DNA from: Bacteroidales bacterium UBA4116 | GTDB lineage: Bacteria; Bacteroidota; Bacteroidia; Bacteroidales; Tannerellaceae | Length of the DNA stretch: 63,689 bases | Direction: 5' to 3' | NCBI GenBank assembly: GCA_002381645.1 | Contig: DFXE01000025.1 | Location: 131,597 to 195,285, forward strand | Shown here: in pieces, positions 19,553 through 28,719 of the stretch | How the letters are laid out: each line of letters begins with the position of its first letter | How positions within the stretch are numbered: position 1 is the first letter of the stretch | Translations under genes and position numbers: made by a program | Notes under the pieces: generated by a model | Seen by the model: the letters and a program-made list of their open reading frames with translations, nothing else | The model's database searches: none | What the model was told of the DNA's origin: nothing

Positions 19553-20656
19553 ATGGCACAGACAGGACGATTACTATCCCTTGATGTGATGAGGGGAATA
19601 ACGATTGCGGGGATGATTATGGTGAATAACCCCGGTACATGGGAATATGTATATGCTCCTTTGCGGCATGCACAATGGGACGGACTTACACCTACCGACC
19701 TGGTATTTCCTTTTTTTATGTTTATCATGGGAGTCTCCATGTTTTTTTCCCTGCGTAAATATAACTTTACCCTTTCCGCAGAAAGCGTAACCAAAGTATT
19801 GAAACGAACGGTATTAATCTTTCTGGTAGGATTGGGCTTAAACCTGTTCAGCCATTTTTTCAGGTATGGATTTGCTGAGTTCGGACAATTACGGATATTA
19901 GGGGTTATGCAACGGTTGGCATTGGCATACGGTGCGGGATCATTGATCGGATTAGCTGTAAACCATAAATATATCTTGCATATAGCTGCCGGAATACTTG
20001 TTTTCTACGCGGCTTTATTGGCTTTTACCGACAGTATGGTCCTTTCGGTAAATAATATCATTGCCGTTGTAGACCGGGCAATTATCGGCGAATCCCATAT
20101 GTACCGCGATACCCTGCCCGACGGAACAAGTATTGCTTTCGATCCGGAAGGATTATTAAGCGCCATTGGAAGTATTGCCCATGTCTTACTGGGATTTTAT
20201 GCCGGTAAAATGATACTCGACAGTAAGAAAAACAATGAACTTATTATCCGGAATTTATTTATATTCGGAACCATACTGACCTTTGCCGGATTGTTGCTGA
20301 ATTATGGTTTCCCTATCAATAAGAAAATATGGAGTAGTACATTTGTTTTGGCTACCTGTGGTTTCGGTTCCTTGTTCCTGGCTTTACTTATCTGGATTAT
20401 CGATATAAACGGGAAGAGGAAATGGTCGTTGTTTTTTGAATCTTTCGGTATTAATCCGCTCTACTTATATGTACAGGCTGCTGTTTTCACCACCATACTG
20501 GGAAAATTAGGCGTGCAATCTTTTATGTATAACGACGTGTTCGCGCCGGTATTGGGCGCTTACGGAGGCTCGTTGGCATGGGCTGTTTTCTTTGTCGTGC
20601 TGAACTGGATACCCGGCTATTTTCTTTATAAGAAACAGATTTATATCAAATTATAA
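19553..20656 (+). CDS. HGSNAT/NagX-like membrane acyltransferase (DUF5009)
   Basis: A 367-residue polytopic membrane protein with about ten hydrophobic segments. It opens with GRLLSLDVMRGITIAGMIM, then WDGLTPTDLVFPFFMFIMG, the signatures of bacterial relatives of heparan-alpha-glucosaminide N-acetyltransferase. These relatives (for example NagX) are often linked to amino-sugar use and are thought to acetylate sugars across the membrane. No sugar-catabolic neighbours are seen here, so the substrate is open. Its 3' end overlaps the convergent histidine kinase gene by 6 bp. Confidence 0.85.
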   Translation: MAQTGRLLSLDVMRGITIAGMIMVNNPGTWEYVYAPLRHAQWDGLTPTDLVFPFFMFIMGVSMFFSLRKYNFTLSAESVTKVLKRTVLIFLVGLGLNLFSHFFRYGFAEFGQLRILGVMQRLALAYGAGSLIGLAVNHKYILHIAAGILVFYAALLAFTDSMVLSVNNIIAVVDRAIIGESHMYRDTLPDGTSIAFDPEGLLSAIGSIAHVLLGFYAGKMILDSKKNNELIIRNLFIFGTILTFAGLLLNYGFPINKKIWSSTFVLATCGFGSLFLALLIWIIDINGKRKWSLFFESFGINPLYLYVQAAVFTTILGKLGVQSFMYNDVFAPVLGAYGGSLAWAVFFVVLNWIPGYFLYKKQIYIKL

Positions 20657-21997
20657 GAAATCCAGTTGAACGGTTGTACCTTCATTGATAACGGAATTTA
20701 CAGTACAGTGGATTCCGTTTTTTTCGAATATCCGTAAAGCAATGGATAACCCGATACCGCTCCCTTTCACCTGTGCGGTATTATCTGCGCGGTAAAACGG
20801 TTTACTGATATTTACCATTTGTTCGGCCGGTATTCCTATTCCTCTATCTTTTATAGACAAAGAAAGTTTTTCCCTATGCTTATATAAACGGATCAGGATA
20901 TTCTCTCCGTTCGAATATTTCACGGCATTTTCAATCAGGTTGTACAATGCGATCAATAATTGTGTCCTGTCGATGCTTACAGACAAGAGGTTTTCATCTT
21001 CCGGCAGGATATCCATGTTTACTGTAATATCAGCTTTATGGTATTGGGCGGATATCTTTGAAATAATTTCCCATATGATCTCATCTATCCTTTCCTGCGA
21101 CGTAATATCGGACTCATTACGCAGGTCGGATATAATGATCAGGGTATTTAACGTATCTTCCAGTTGTTTGATCTCATTGATCATTTGTTGGGTAAGCTTT
21201 TTATATTCTTCGGGTGTACGGTTTTTTAAAGAAAATACCTCGAGGTTGCCCAACATGGTCGTTAGCGGCGTTTTAAATTCATGGGATACATAACTCACAA
21301 AGTTTTTTTGGATGACGAATGTTTCCGAAATTTTAGTCAACAATTTATTGAAGGTTACGATAAGGTCCTGTAACTCGTCTTTTGTATTAGGTATTTTTAT
21401 TTGTTTATCCAGATCACGGGTGGAGATGTTGTCGACCTGCCTGATAATGGTCCGGAAAGGGCGGTAAGCCATATTGGCCATCCATCGGCTGAGGAAAATA
21501 ATTGCCGCAATACCGATAACAAAGGAAACAACGAGTATCCACAATAAAATATTGAGTTGCCTTTCCACCATTTCTTTTCTCTCTTTGGCAATAACCACGA
21601 AATCGCCCTGGTTATCTTCGTAGAAAATCCCGTAGCAAAAAAATTCACCATGTGTAAACGCAAGGCTTCGCTTTTCCCTTATCTCATTCAGCAGAATGGG
21701 TGAAACGGGTAGGAGGGGGGAACCGTAACTTATGCTGTCCTGATCATTGTATATCTGATAATAGGTATTGGAAACGAACTCTTCAAATTGTTTCTGGGCC
21801 TTTGAAAATTCGTCTTTGTTCAATTCATCCTCTTCCAGGTAAAATATGGCTGTTATAAGGGAGGTTTTTTTCAATATATTGTATTGCGACCTGACTGCAT
21901 TACGATAGTAAAGGACATAGATAAGCAATGCGATAATTACAAAAATAATTCCGAAAATTACCGAACTGAACAGACTTAACCGTGTTTGTACTTTCAT
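20651..21997 (-). CDS. Sensor histidine kinase of the metal-efflux cluster
   Basis: A 448-residue membrane kinase. Transmembrane helices at ~10-30 and ~148-170 enclose a ~115-residue periplasmic sensor region. Then come a HAMP linker (~170-225), the H-box SYVSHEFKTPL with the phospho-accepting H239, an N-box LIENAVKYSN near 345 and G-boxes DRGIGIP and GSGIGLSIA. It lies 9 nt after the response regulator gene, so they form a two-component pair. Their position just downstream of a metal-type RND operon on the same strand suggests they regulate it. The ligand cannot be read from the sequence. Confidence 0.93.
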   Translation of the reverse strand: MKVQTRLSLFSSVIFGIIFVIIALLIYVLYYRNAVRSQYNILKKTSLITAIFYLEEDELNKDEFSKAQKQFEEFVSNTYYQIYNDQDSISYGSPLLPVSPILLNEIREKRSLAFTHGEFFCYGIFYEDNQGDFVVIAKERKEMVERQLNILLWILVVSFVIGIAAIIFLSRWMANMAYRPFRTIIRQVDNISTRDLDKQIKIPNTKDELQDLIVTFNKLLTKISETFVIQKNFVSYVSHEFKTPLTTMLGNLEVFSLKNRTPEEYKKLTQQMINEIKQLEDTLNTLIIISDLRNESDITSQERIDEIIWEIISKISAQYHKADITVNMDILPEDENLLSVSIDRTQLLIALYNLIENAVKYSNGENILIRLYKHREKLSLSIKDRGIGIPAEQMVNISKPFYRADNTAQVKGSGIGLSIALRIFEKNGIHCTVNSVINEGTTVQLDFL

Positions 21998-22006
21998 TTG
22001 CTCCTG

Positions 22007-22690
22007 TTAATCTTTGGTACGGATGATATATCCCCTGCCTTTCACCGTTTCGATCAGTTTGTTACTGCCTTCCTTATCTATTTTATTCCTCAGGTAAGAG
22101 ATATAAACGTCAACCACATTCGTATTGGAATTATAATTGATTCCCCACACCGTATCCAGTATCTGCGACCGTGGAAGCACTTTGTTTTTATTTTCCATAA
22201 GAAGCTTCAAGAGCATAAATTCCTGAAGGGTAAGTTTTATCTCCTGTCCGTTTCTTTCCACCAGGTGTTTATCCGTATAAAGGATGAGGTCGTCGCATTG
22301 CAATATATTTTCCGAACTATTGTAACTCATTTTTACCCTTCGGGTGAGTGCATGAATACGGGCGAGCAATTCGGTGAAATGAAAAGGTTTGGATAAATAA
22401 TCGTCCGCCCCGTAATTCAGCGCTTTTACCTTATCGTCGGGTTCACCCAATGCACTGACTACGAGAATGGGAGTATATATTTTTTTATATCTTGCATATT
22501 GGAGTAGTTCGATACCATCTATGTCGGGCAGCATAATATCAAGTAAAATCAAATCCCAGTTCTTTTGGGTAATAAGGCTGCGCGCATCAACTCCATTTTC
22601 TGCAAGGACAACGGAAAAACCACTTTCTTCCAATCCCTTAATTACAAACTCGCTGATACGCCGGTTGTCTTCTACCAAAAGCAATTCCAT
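22007..22690 (-). CDS. OmpR-family response regulator
   Basis: A 227-residue cytoplasmic regulator. The receiver domain (residues 1-115) carries the phospho-accepting D51 in LILLDIMLPD, the acidic pair at E7-D8 and the SKPF lysine near residue 101. The C-terminal winged helix (~130-225) has TNVVDVYISYLRNKID and ends in ETVKGRGYIIR, typical of OmpR/PhoB proteins such as CusR. It is paired with the kinase 9 nt downstream and follows the efflux genes after a 160-bp gap. Confidence 0.95.
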   Translation of the reverse strand: MELLLVEDNRRISEFVIKGLEESGFSVVLAENGVDARSLITQKNWDLILLDIMLPDIDGIELLQYARYKKIYTPILVVSALGEPDDKVKALNYGADDYLSKPFHFTELLARIHALTRRVKMSYNSSENILQCDDLILYTDKHLVERNGQEIKLTLQEFMLLKLLMENKNKVLPRSQILDTVWGINYNSNTNVVDVYISYLRNKIDKEGSNKLIETVKGRGYIIRTKD

Positions 22691-22850
22691 AATCCGATTA
22701 ATTAATGTATAAAAATAGCATATATTTTTGATGGAGGCACAAAGGGAATACAGGGATTTTCCCGTTTGAGAGAAAATTAGCGCTGTATTCCCTTCCAGTA
22801 CCGGACAGATAACTAAACAATCTTTTGCCGTCCGGACAATATCTAATGAT
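22691..22850. promoter_or_regulatory. Spacer with an 11-bp inverted repeat between RND and regulator genes
   Basis: Between the RND pump stop and the regulator start there is an inverted repeat, agggaatacag at 22743-22753 and ctgtattccct at 22783-22793, with 29 nt between the arms. The long loop and lack of a T-run argue against a simple terminator. It could be a regulator-binding site or an mRNA structure. Confidence 0.4.
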
Positions 22851-25800
22851 TCATCTGTTCAATCTTTTATCGCGCCGGTATGCGAAATAGAAAACCTGTG
22901 GTAAAACGGTAAACGAAAGTACCATACAGATTATGATACCGCCTACGATCATAATAGCCATTGACTTTTGCACTTCCGAACCCATTCCGTTGGAAAGCGC
23001 GGCGGGAAGCAGTCCCATGGAACCCATTAAAGCGATCATAAGTACGGGACGTACCAGTTCTCCAACCGCCATGTTTATACCTTCCCTCAGGTTCTTCGTT
23101 TTCTGCATATATTTCTTCATCCTTGCGATCAGTAAAATACTGTTGATAGATACTATACCAAACAGGATAATAAAGCCGATCCCTGCCGATATGCCAAAGA
23201 TCGTTCCGGTTGCCCATAATGAAATGAAACCGCCGATAAAGGCATACGGCATGGAACTGGCTGCGATAAGGGTATCTTTTACTGTTCCGAAATTCAGGTA
23301 TAATAAAAAGAGAATGAGCAAAAGCGCAGCCGGGACGATGATCATTAAGCGCTTGGTTGCGCGTTGCTGGCTCTCAAATTCGCCTGCCCATATCATTTTA
23401 TATTCGGAGCTGAGATTTACATTTTCCTCCACCTCTTTTTGAGCCTCTGCTATGGTAGTGCCCAGGTCCCTGTCGCGGATACTGAAACCTATACCGACAT
23501 ACCGGCTGCTTCCCTCACGGTAGATAAAAGCCGGGCCTGTGATGAATTGGATATCGGCTATTTCCTTTAAGGGGATTAGTTTCCCGTCCATGGTAGGAAT
23601 GAGGATGTTGCCTATTTTTTCTTCATCGTCGCGGAACTCTTTCTGGAAACGGACCGTTACGTCGAAGGTACGTTCGTTTTCGTAAAAACTGGTTGCCGCT
23701 TTACCCCCGATGGCCATTTCTACAACAGCCTGCGCATCCGCCATGGAAACCGAATACCGCGCCATACGCGACTCTTCAAGTTTGATCTGTAATTCGGGTA
23801 ATCCGATGCTCCGGAATACATTTACGTCTTCTACACCCCGTATCCCCTTAATGACAGCAGCCGTCTGGTCGGCTATATTTTCGAGTTGGTGTAAATCGTT
23901 CCCGAAAATCTTGATTACCAACGCGCTTTTCACTCCCGCCACATATTCTTCCACATTATCCTGGATCGGTTGGCTGAAAGCAAAGATAATACCGGGATAT
24001 ATATTCAATGAGTCCTGCATTTGTCCGATCAGGTCGTCTTTAGAGATTTTCCGTTTCCATTCTTTTTGCGGTTTCAGTTCGGTATGGAATTCAATATTGA
24101 AAAAACCCGTAGCGTCTGTCCCGTCATTTGGCCTTCCTGTTTGGGTAAGTATAAAATCAACTTCCTCAAATTGCTGTAATTTCTGTTTCATTTCCCGGGT
24201 TATCCTCACAGATTCGTCGAGGTTCACACTATTGGGTAAGGTAGCCCGTACATAGATAGCTCCTTCATTCATGCTCGGGATAAACTCCGTTCCCCAGAAA
24301 GCAAAGCGGACAACGCAGATTACAATTAAAAAGATAAAGCTGATAACCGCCCCTTTCCTGTACCGGCAACTGAATTCGTACAGTTTATAAATCAGGCCGG
24401 TGAAGAAACTGCTTATACGGTTTGTTTTCTCTTTTACCGGTTTATTCAATAACACTTTGCACATTACCGGTACGTATGTCAGCGAAAGGATTAACGAACC
24501 CAGTAAAGCATATCCTAAGGTAAAGGCAAGCGGAGAAAACATCTTGCCTTCAACTTTCTGAAAGGAGAAAATGGGAAATAAGGCTACCATTAATATGATC
24601 TGTGCAAAAAAGATATGGGAGGCTACGCTTCCCGCGCTTCTTTTGATCAAACCGCTTTTAAGCGACGAGGTATATCGTACGCCCAGCTGCCGCGACCGTT
24701 TTTCCATGGCCACAAATACCGCTTCCACGATAACAAGCGTTCCCTCCAGCAATAAGCCGAAATCCAGCGCTCCCATAGAGATCAGGTTCGCCGGTAAACC
24801 CTGTATGCGCAGCATAATAATGGCAAACAGGAAAGAGAGCGGGATAACGCTGGCTACAATAAATGTAGTCCGCCAATTGAACAGGAAGATAAAAACGATT
24901 ACGGATACCAGCAGAATGCCTTCCAGCATATTCTTCATTACCGTGTGAATGGTTGAATCCACCAGTTTGGTACGGTCCATAAAAGGTACGATACGCACCT
25001 CTTTTGGCAGTATACGTTCATTTAATTCGGTAATTTTTTCTTTCAGCCAGCTGATCACTTCACTGGGGTTCTGGCCGCGAAGCATGATGACAATACCCTG
25101 TACAACGTCGTCCTCGTCGTTCAAGCCTACCTGTCCCAACCGGGGTTTGGATGATACGTTTACCGTTGCCACCTGTTTTATGCGTATAGGCGTATTTCCT
25201 TTTACTTCTATCAGGATATTCTCAATATCCTCTATACTTTCGAGCAGTCCAATGCCCCTTACCACATAAGCCTGGTTCCCTTTCTGGATAACATCGCCGC
25301 CTACGTTGATATTACTGCTTGCCACAGCTTCATATACCTGTAAAGGCGAGAGGTCGTAATTATTCAATTCGGCAGGGTTGACTTTTATTTCATATATTTT
25401 TTCCTCGCCCCCGAAACTGGCAATGGTAGCTACTCCCGGTACAGCCAGTAACTCCCGTTGTACCACCCATTCATTAATAGCAGATACTTCACGTATCGGT
25501 AATTCGCTTTTTAAGATATACCGGAAGATCTCGCCGGTCGCTCCGGAAGGCGGCTCAATAGAAAGTTCCGCCCCTTCGGGCAGGTTGATTTCCTGTACGC
25601 GGTTGGATGCGTATTGCTGCGCATAGAAATCATCTACTCCGTCTTCAAACAGCACGTTCACCACAGATAGACCGAAAAGGGATGTAGAACGTACATCTGT
25701 TTTCCTCGGAATGGTATTCAATTGCTGCATAATAGGTAAAGTAACAAACTTCTCCACCTCTTCTGCGCTTCGTCCCGGCCATTGGGCTATGATTTTTACA

Positions 25801-25946
25801 CGGGTATTGGTCACATCAGGATAAGCCTCTATCGGTGTATGCTGATAACAGACGATGCCGGCAATAAAAAGAATTCCGGTAAGAAAAAGGATCAGGATAT
25901 GATTGCGGAGGGCAAATCCGATAATATTCTCGATGAACTTGTGCAT
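22851..25946 (-). CDS. Heavy-metal-efflux RND permease (CusA/CzcA type)
   Basis: A 1031-residue inner-membrane proton antiporter that would drive metal ions out through an adaptor and an outer-membrane channel. The RND layout is complete: TM1 (~14-33), a large periplasmic loop, a TM2-TM6 bundle, a second loop and TM7-TM12. AYPDVTNTRVKI near residue 41 is a hallmark of the heavy-metal subfamily. The TM4 proton-relay motif reads GALDFGLLLEG: D395 is kept, but the second acidic position is E401 where CzcA has Asp. Ion specificity (Cu/Ag versus Zn/Co/Cd) is not decidable by eye. The gene follows its adaptor by 3 nt. Confidence 0.93.
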   Translation of the reverse strand: MHKFIENIIGFALRNHILILFLTGILFIAGIVCYQHTPIEAYPDVTNTRVKIIAQWPGRSAEEVEKFVTLPIMQQLNTIPRKTDVRSTSLFGLSVVNVLFEDGVDDFYAQQYASNRVQEINLPEGAELSIEPPSGATGEIFRYILKSELPIREVSAINEWVVQRELLAVPGVATIASFGGEEKIYEIKVNPAELNNYDLSPLQVYEAVASSNINVGGDVIQKGNQAYVVRGIGLLESIEDIENILIEVKGNTPIRIKQVATVNVSSKPRLGQVGLNDEDDVVQGIVIMLRGQNPSEVISWLKEKITELNERILPKEVRIVPFMDRTKLVDSTIHTVMKNMLEGILLVSVIVFIFLFNWRTTFIVASVIPLSFLFAIIMLRIQGLPANLISMGALDFGLLLEGTLVIVEAVFVAMEKRSRQLGVRYTSSLKSGLIKRSAGSVASHIFFAQIILMVALFPIFSFQKVEGKMFSPLAFTLGYALLGSLILSLTYVPVMCKVLLNKPVKEKTNRISSFFTGLIYKLYEFSCRYRKGAVISFIFLIVICVVRFAFWGTEFIPSMNEGAIYVRATLPNSVNLDESVRITREMKQKLQQFEEVDFILTQTGRPNDGTDATGFFNIEFHTELKPQKEWKRKISKDDLIGQMQDSLNIYPGIIFAFSQPIQDNVEEYVAGVKSALVIKIFGNDLHQLENIADQTAAVIKGIRGVEDVNVFRSIGLPELQIKLEESRMARYSVSMADAQAVVEMAIGGKAATSFYENERTFDVTVRFQKEFRDDEEKIGNILIPTMDGKLIPLKEIADIQFITGPAFIYREGSSRYVGIGFSIRDRDLGTTIAEAQKEVEENVNLSSEYKMIWAGEFESQQRATKRLMIIVPAALLLILFLLYLNFGTVKDTLIAASSMPYAFIGGFISLWATGTIFGISAGIGFIILFGIVSINSILLIARMKKYMQKTKNLREGINMAVGELVRPVLMIALMGSMGLLPAALSNGMGSEVQKSMAIMIVGGIIICMVLSFTVLPQVFYFAYRRDKRLNR

Positions 25947-25949
25947 ACC

Positions 25950-27041
25950 TTACTTTCCTTTTAGCTCTGAATAAATAAGGAGCTGGTTTTTAATAACCAC
26001 ATCTTCCCCTTCGGACAAGCCGGATGTGATATAAGTCGTATTTTTGTTTCTGTCGTAGGGGATGACTTCACGGATAGCATAGTTGTTTCCACCTTCGAAG
26101 ATCACGGCAAAATACGAATCGTTATCGAAAATAAGCGCTTCAGACGGTATAGCCACTAATCCGTTTTGTGTAGTATCTTTCAGTTTTACCACTACCGACA
26201 TTTCGGGTTTCAGTTTCATTTCCTTATTCGGCAGGATAATGCGGGCCTTCAACGCTTTATCGTCGGGATCGAACACCTGCGACAGGTTAACTATCTTTCC
26301 TTTGAATACTTCATTCGGATAGGATAGGGTAGTGATAGAAGCTTCCATGCCTTCTTTTACAAATTGAAGGTGACTGGCATATACGTTTACCATAATCCAG
26401 ACGGTATTTAAGTCGGCGATGATGAAAAGCGGTTCGCTATCAGGAGATATGGTACTGCCCGGCGACGCGTTTTTATAAATAATATATCCGCTCACCGGCG
26501 CTTTGATCGAAAAAACACCGTTTCCTTTGTTCGTACCGAAAATGGCCATATCGTTTTTTAGTTTTTCAAGTGCCGACCTTGTTTGTTTCAGCCTGCTTTC
26601 TGCTTCCAGCAAATCTTTCTCCGACGACAGGTTGTCGTCAAACATTTCCTTTGTCGTTTTAAGCGCCCGTTCTGCTATCCGGATTTCAGCTTCCAACGCT
26701 ACCTGTTTGGAAAACAAAGCGCTTACCTCCGTACTCCGGATATCGATAAGCGTTTGACCTTTTTCGACTTTATCTCCCAAAGAGAAATAAGTCCGTTCGA
26801 TCAATCCGCTTATCAACGGCATGTATTTGATTGTTTTGTCCGGATCGGTTATCACTTTGCCCGTCAGTGTCATCTCTTTTTCCTGGTTACTGATGACGGA
26901 CCGGGTTGTTTTTACATTGCGGGCGAATGCCCCCTGCACACTGCCGCCGTCCTTTGCCTTATCCGTTTCTGCAGGAGAAGTACAGGATATGGCGAGCAGG
27001 CCGATCGTATAGGCAATGAATTGAAAAGGTCTTATTATCAT
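25950..27041 (-). CDS. RND periplasmic adaptor lipoprotein (CusB/CzcB type)
   Basis: A 363-residue membrane-fusion protein linking the RND pump to the TolC-like channel. Residues 1-20 form a lipoprotein signal with the lipobox LAIS-C20. Then come a lipoyl-like half motif (SGLIERTYFSLGDKVEKGQTL), an alpha-helical hairpin (~105-165), the second lipoyl half (APVSGYIIYKNASPGSTI) and beta-barrel domains. The histidine-rich N-terminal metal-binding region found in some CzcB proteins is absent. It sits between the channel gene (7-nt gap) and the pump gene (3-nt gap). Confidence 0.92.
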   Translation of the reverse strand: MIIRPFQFIAYTIGLLAISCTSPAETDKAKDGGSVQGAFARNVKTTRSVISNQEKEMTLTGKVITDPDKTIKYMPLISGLIERTYFSLGDKVEKGQTLIDIRSTEVSALFSKQVALEAEIRIAERALKTTKEMFDDNLSSEKDLLEAESRLKQTRSALEKLKNDMAIFGTNKGNGVFSIKAPVSGYIIYKNASPGSTISPDSEPLFIIADLNTVWIMVNVYASHLQFVKEGMEASITTLSYPNEVFKGKIVNLSQVFDPDDKALKARIILPNKEMKLKPEMSVVVKLKDTTQNGLVAIPSEALIFDNDSYFAVIFEGGNNYAIREVIPYDRNKNTTYITSGLSEGEDVVIKNQLLIYSELKGK

Positions 27042-27048
27042 GATGGTG

Positions 27049-28299
27049 TTATTTAATATCCGTACCTACCGTATATTGTAGTTCTTCGAATTGGTTCGAT
27101 CTGTTTTTGCGTGTTAAGAGGAGGGTCTTTTTATTGTTTTTATAAGCGTCTGTAAAGTCTATATATTCAATCATACTGATATTTTTATTCAGCAGGTTCC
27201 TGGTATAGGTTTCCAGCATAGCGTCCAGTTCCGGAATCAGGGAATTCTCATTCATCTTTTTATAGAAATTATAGGTTAATACATAATTTTTATAGGCTTC
27301 AGCTATTTCATGGCCGACCCTGTTCGCCTGTTGTAACGCTACATACTCACTCTGGTCCCTGTTGATCTTTGCCGCCCTGATATTTCCCTGGTTACGGTTA
27401 ATGAAAGGAATATCTATACTTATCCCGAACCCGATAAAATCTTTCCATACACCTCCATAGCGGTCGTAGTTGGCACTGAAGGAAATATCAGGTATCCGTA
27501 TCGATTTCTCATACGAAAGGGATTTCTCATAAAAAAGGGTTTGCAATCGGGATGACAAAAGGTCCGGACGGGATTCCTCCGCCAGTTGTATTAAGGATAC
27601 CAGCGAAAGGTCATCGGGCGACGGAACGGCATGATCCGGCTCAACAATCCGGATATCTGTTAACGGGTCGGCGTGCAGGAGGACTTTCAACTGTTTGTGC
27701 TGGTCGTTTAATTCGGTCTGTACTTCATTTCGTTCACTTTCAATTTCAAACAGGGCGGATTGTAAACGTAGCAATTCGCTTCTGGAGAGATTGCCTTCGG
27801 TATACTGCCGGTTATAGGCATCGATCAATTGCGACAATAATTCCGTTTGCGTGTGCAGTACCTTCCGGTAATTGTCGAGGTAAATTATTTCATGGATCGA
27901 TTTACGGAGTCCGGCTTTTAATCCCCTGAGCAGATCCTCAAATTCTTTTATATGAATATCTTTGGCGACTTTCTCCATCCGTACCTGTTTTCCCCGTTTA
28001 TTGGCGGTCTGTATCAACTGGCTCAGTTCGATGCTGAACTGGGTTGCCCGGGGTTGGGAAGCAGGTGTCCAGAAATTAAAGTCCCCGACTGATAATGTCG
28101 GATTGTCCCATAATTTAGCCTGTGCTACCGCTGCATCGGCAAGGGAGATGTTCAATTGTCCGGCAATGAGTTCAAGGTTTCCTTTAAGGAAGACGGCTTC
28201 CACTTCTCCGGGAGTCAGGTCAATGGTTTTTTCTTTTTGTGCGAACGTAGCGGTTAGTTGTAGAAACAATAATACAAGCAGCAGTTGATGTTTTCTCAT
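27049..28299 (-). CDS. TolC-family outer-membrane channel (CusC/CzcC type)
   Basis: A 416-residue outer-membrane efflux protein, first gene of the metal-efflux operon. I start it at the ATG at 28299 (MRKHQLLLVLLFLQ), which gives a clean signal peptide ending at TFAQ; the frame is open eight codons further upstream. The mature protein has two long helical regions with the usual internal duplication (AKLWDNPTLSVGDFNFW in the first, SIRIPDISFSANYD in the second). It exports metal ions together with the downstream adaptor and RND pump. Confidence 0.9.
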   Translation of the reverse strand: MRKHQLLLVLLFLQLTATFAQKEKTIDLTPGEVEAVFLKGNLELIAGQLNISLADAAVAQAKLWDNPTLSVGDFNFWTPASQPRATQFSIELSQLIQTANKRGKQVRMEKVAKDIHIKEFEDLLRGLKAGLRKSIHEIIYLDNYRKVLHTQTELLSQLIDAYNRQYTEGNLSRSELLRLQSALFEIESERNEVQTELNDQHKQLKVLLHADPLTDIRIVEPDHAVPSPDDLSLVSLIQLAEESRPDLLSSRLQTLFYEKSLSYEKSIRIPDISFSANYDRYGGVWKDFIGFGISIDIPFINRNQGNIRAAKINRDQSEYVALQQANRVGHEIAEAYKNYVLTYNFYKKMNENSLIPELDAMLETYTRNLLNKNISMIEYIDFTDAYKNNKKTLLLTRKNRSNQFEELQYTVGTDIK

Positions 28300-28719
28300 T
28301 TGTAACGTACCTTTTGACTGCAAAGGTATCCCGCTACCATTAAAACCCTTTTTGAACCGTATTAGATGTTCCTTACAGCAACATTAGAAATGCATTAAAA
28401 AGGAGGTATATTACAAGTCGATATGTTTACAACCCATTTTCTTTGGGCTGGATGCCCCATATACTTCAGCCCAGGATGTAATCCTGGGTAAATGGATGTC
28501 ATAGTAAATCAAAGTGCCGCAGGCACGGCACAAAAAATATCTCGTGCTTACAGCACTCTGTTTATCAATATCTTATAATTCCCAAGGTGAAACCCTGGGC
28601 TAAAATATCAAAGGCTTTCAGCCTTTTTGTTTACTTACAACTTAAATCTTCTGAACATGACTGGGTTTTAACCCTGGGCTTAAATAGCCAAGGCTGGAAA
28701 CCCTTCACTTGCTTACAGA
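28300..28719. repeat. Cluster of REP-like palindromes
   Basis: The spacer between the efflux operon and the RNA helicase gene is packed with short imperfect palindromes: cccaggatgtaatcctggg (28470-28488), gtgccgcaggcac (28514-28526), gtgct-tac-agcac (28544-28556), cccaaggtgaaaccctggg (28581-28599), aaaggct-ttc-agccttt (28610-28626), ctgggttttaaccctggg (28661-28678) and a weaker copy up to about 28702. The alternating CCCAGG-type and GTGCC-type units resemble REP elements that IS200-like RAYT transposases mobilise. No RAYT gene is present in the window. Confidence 0.7.
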
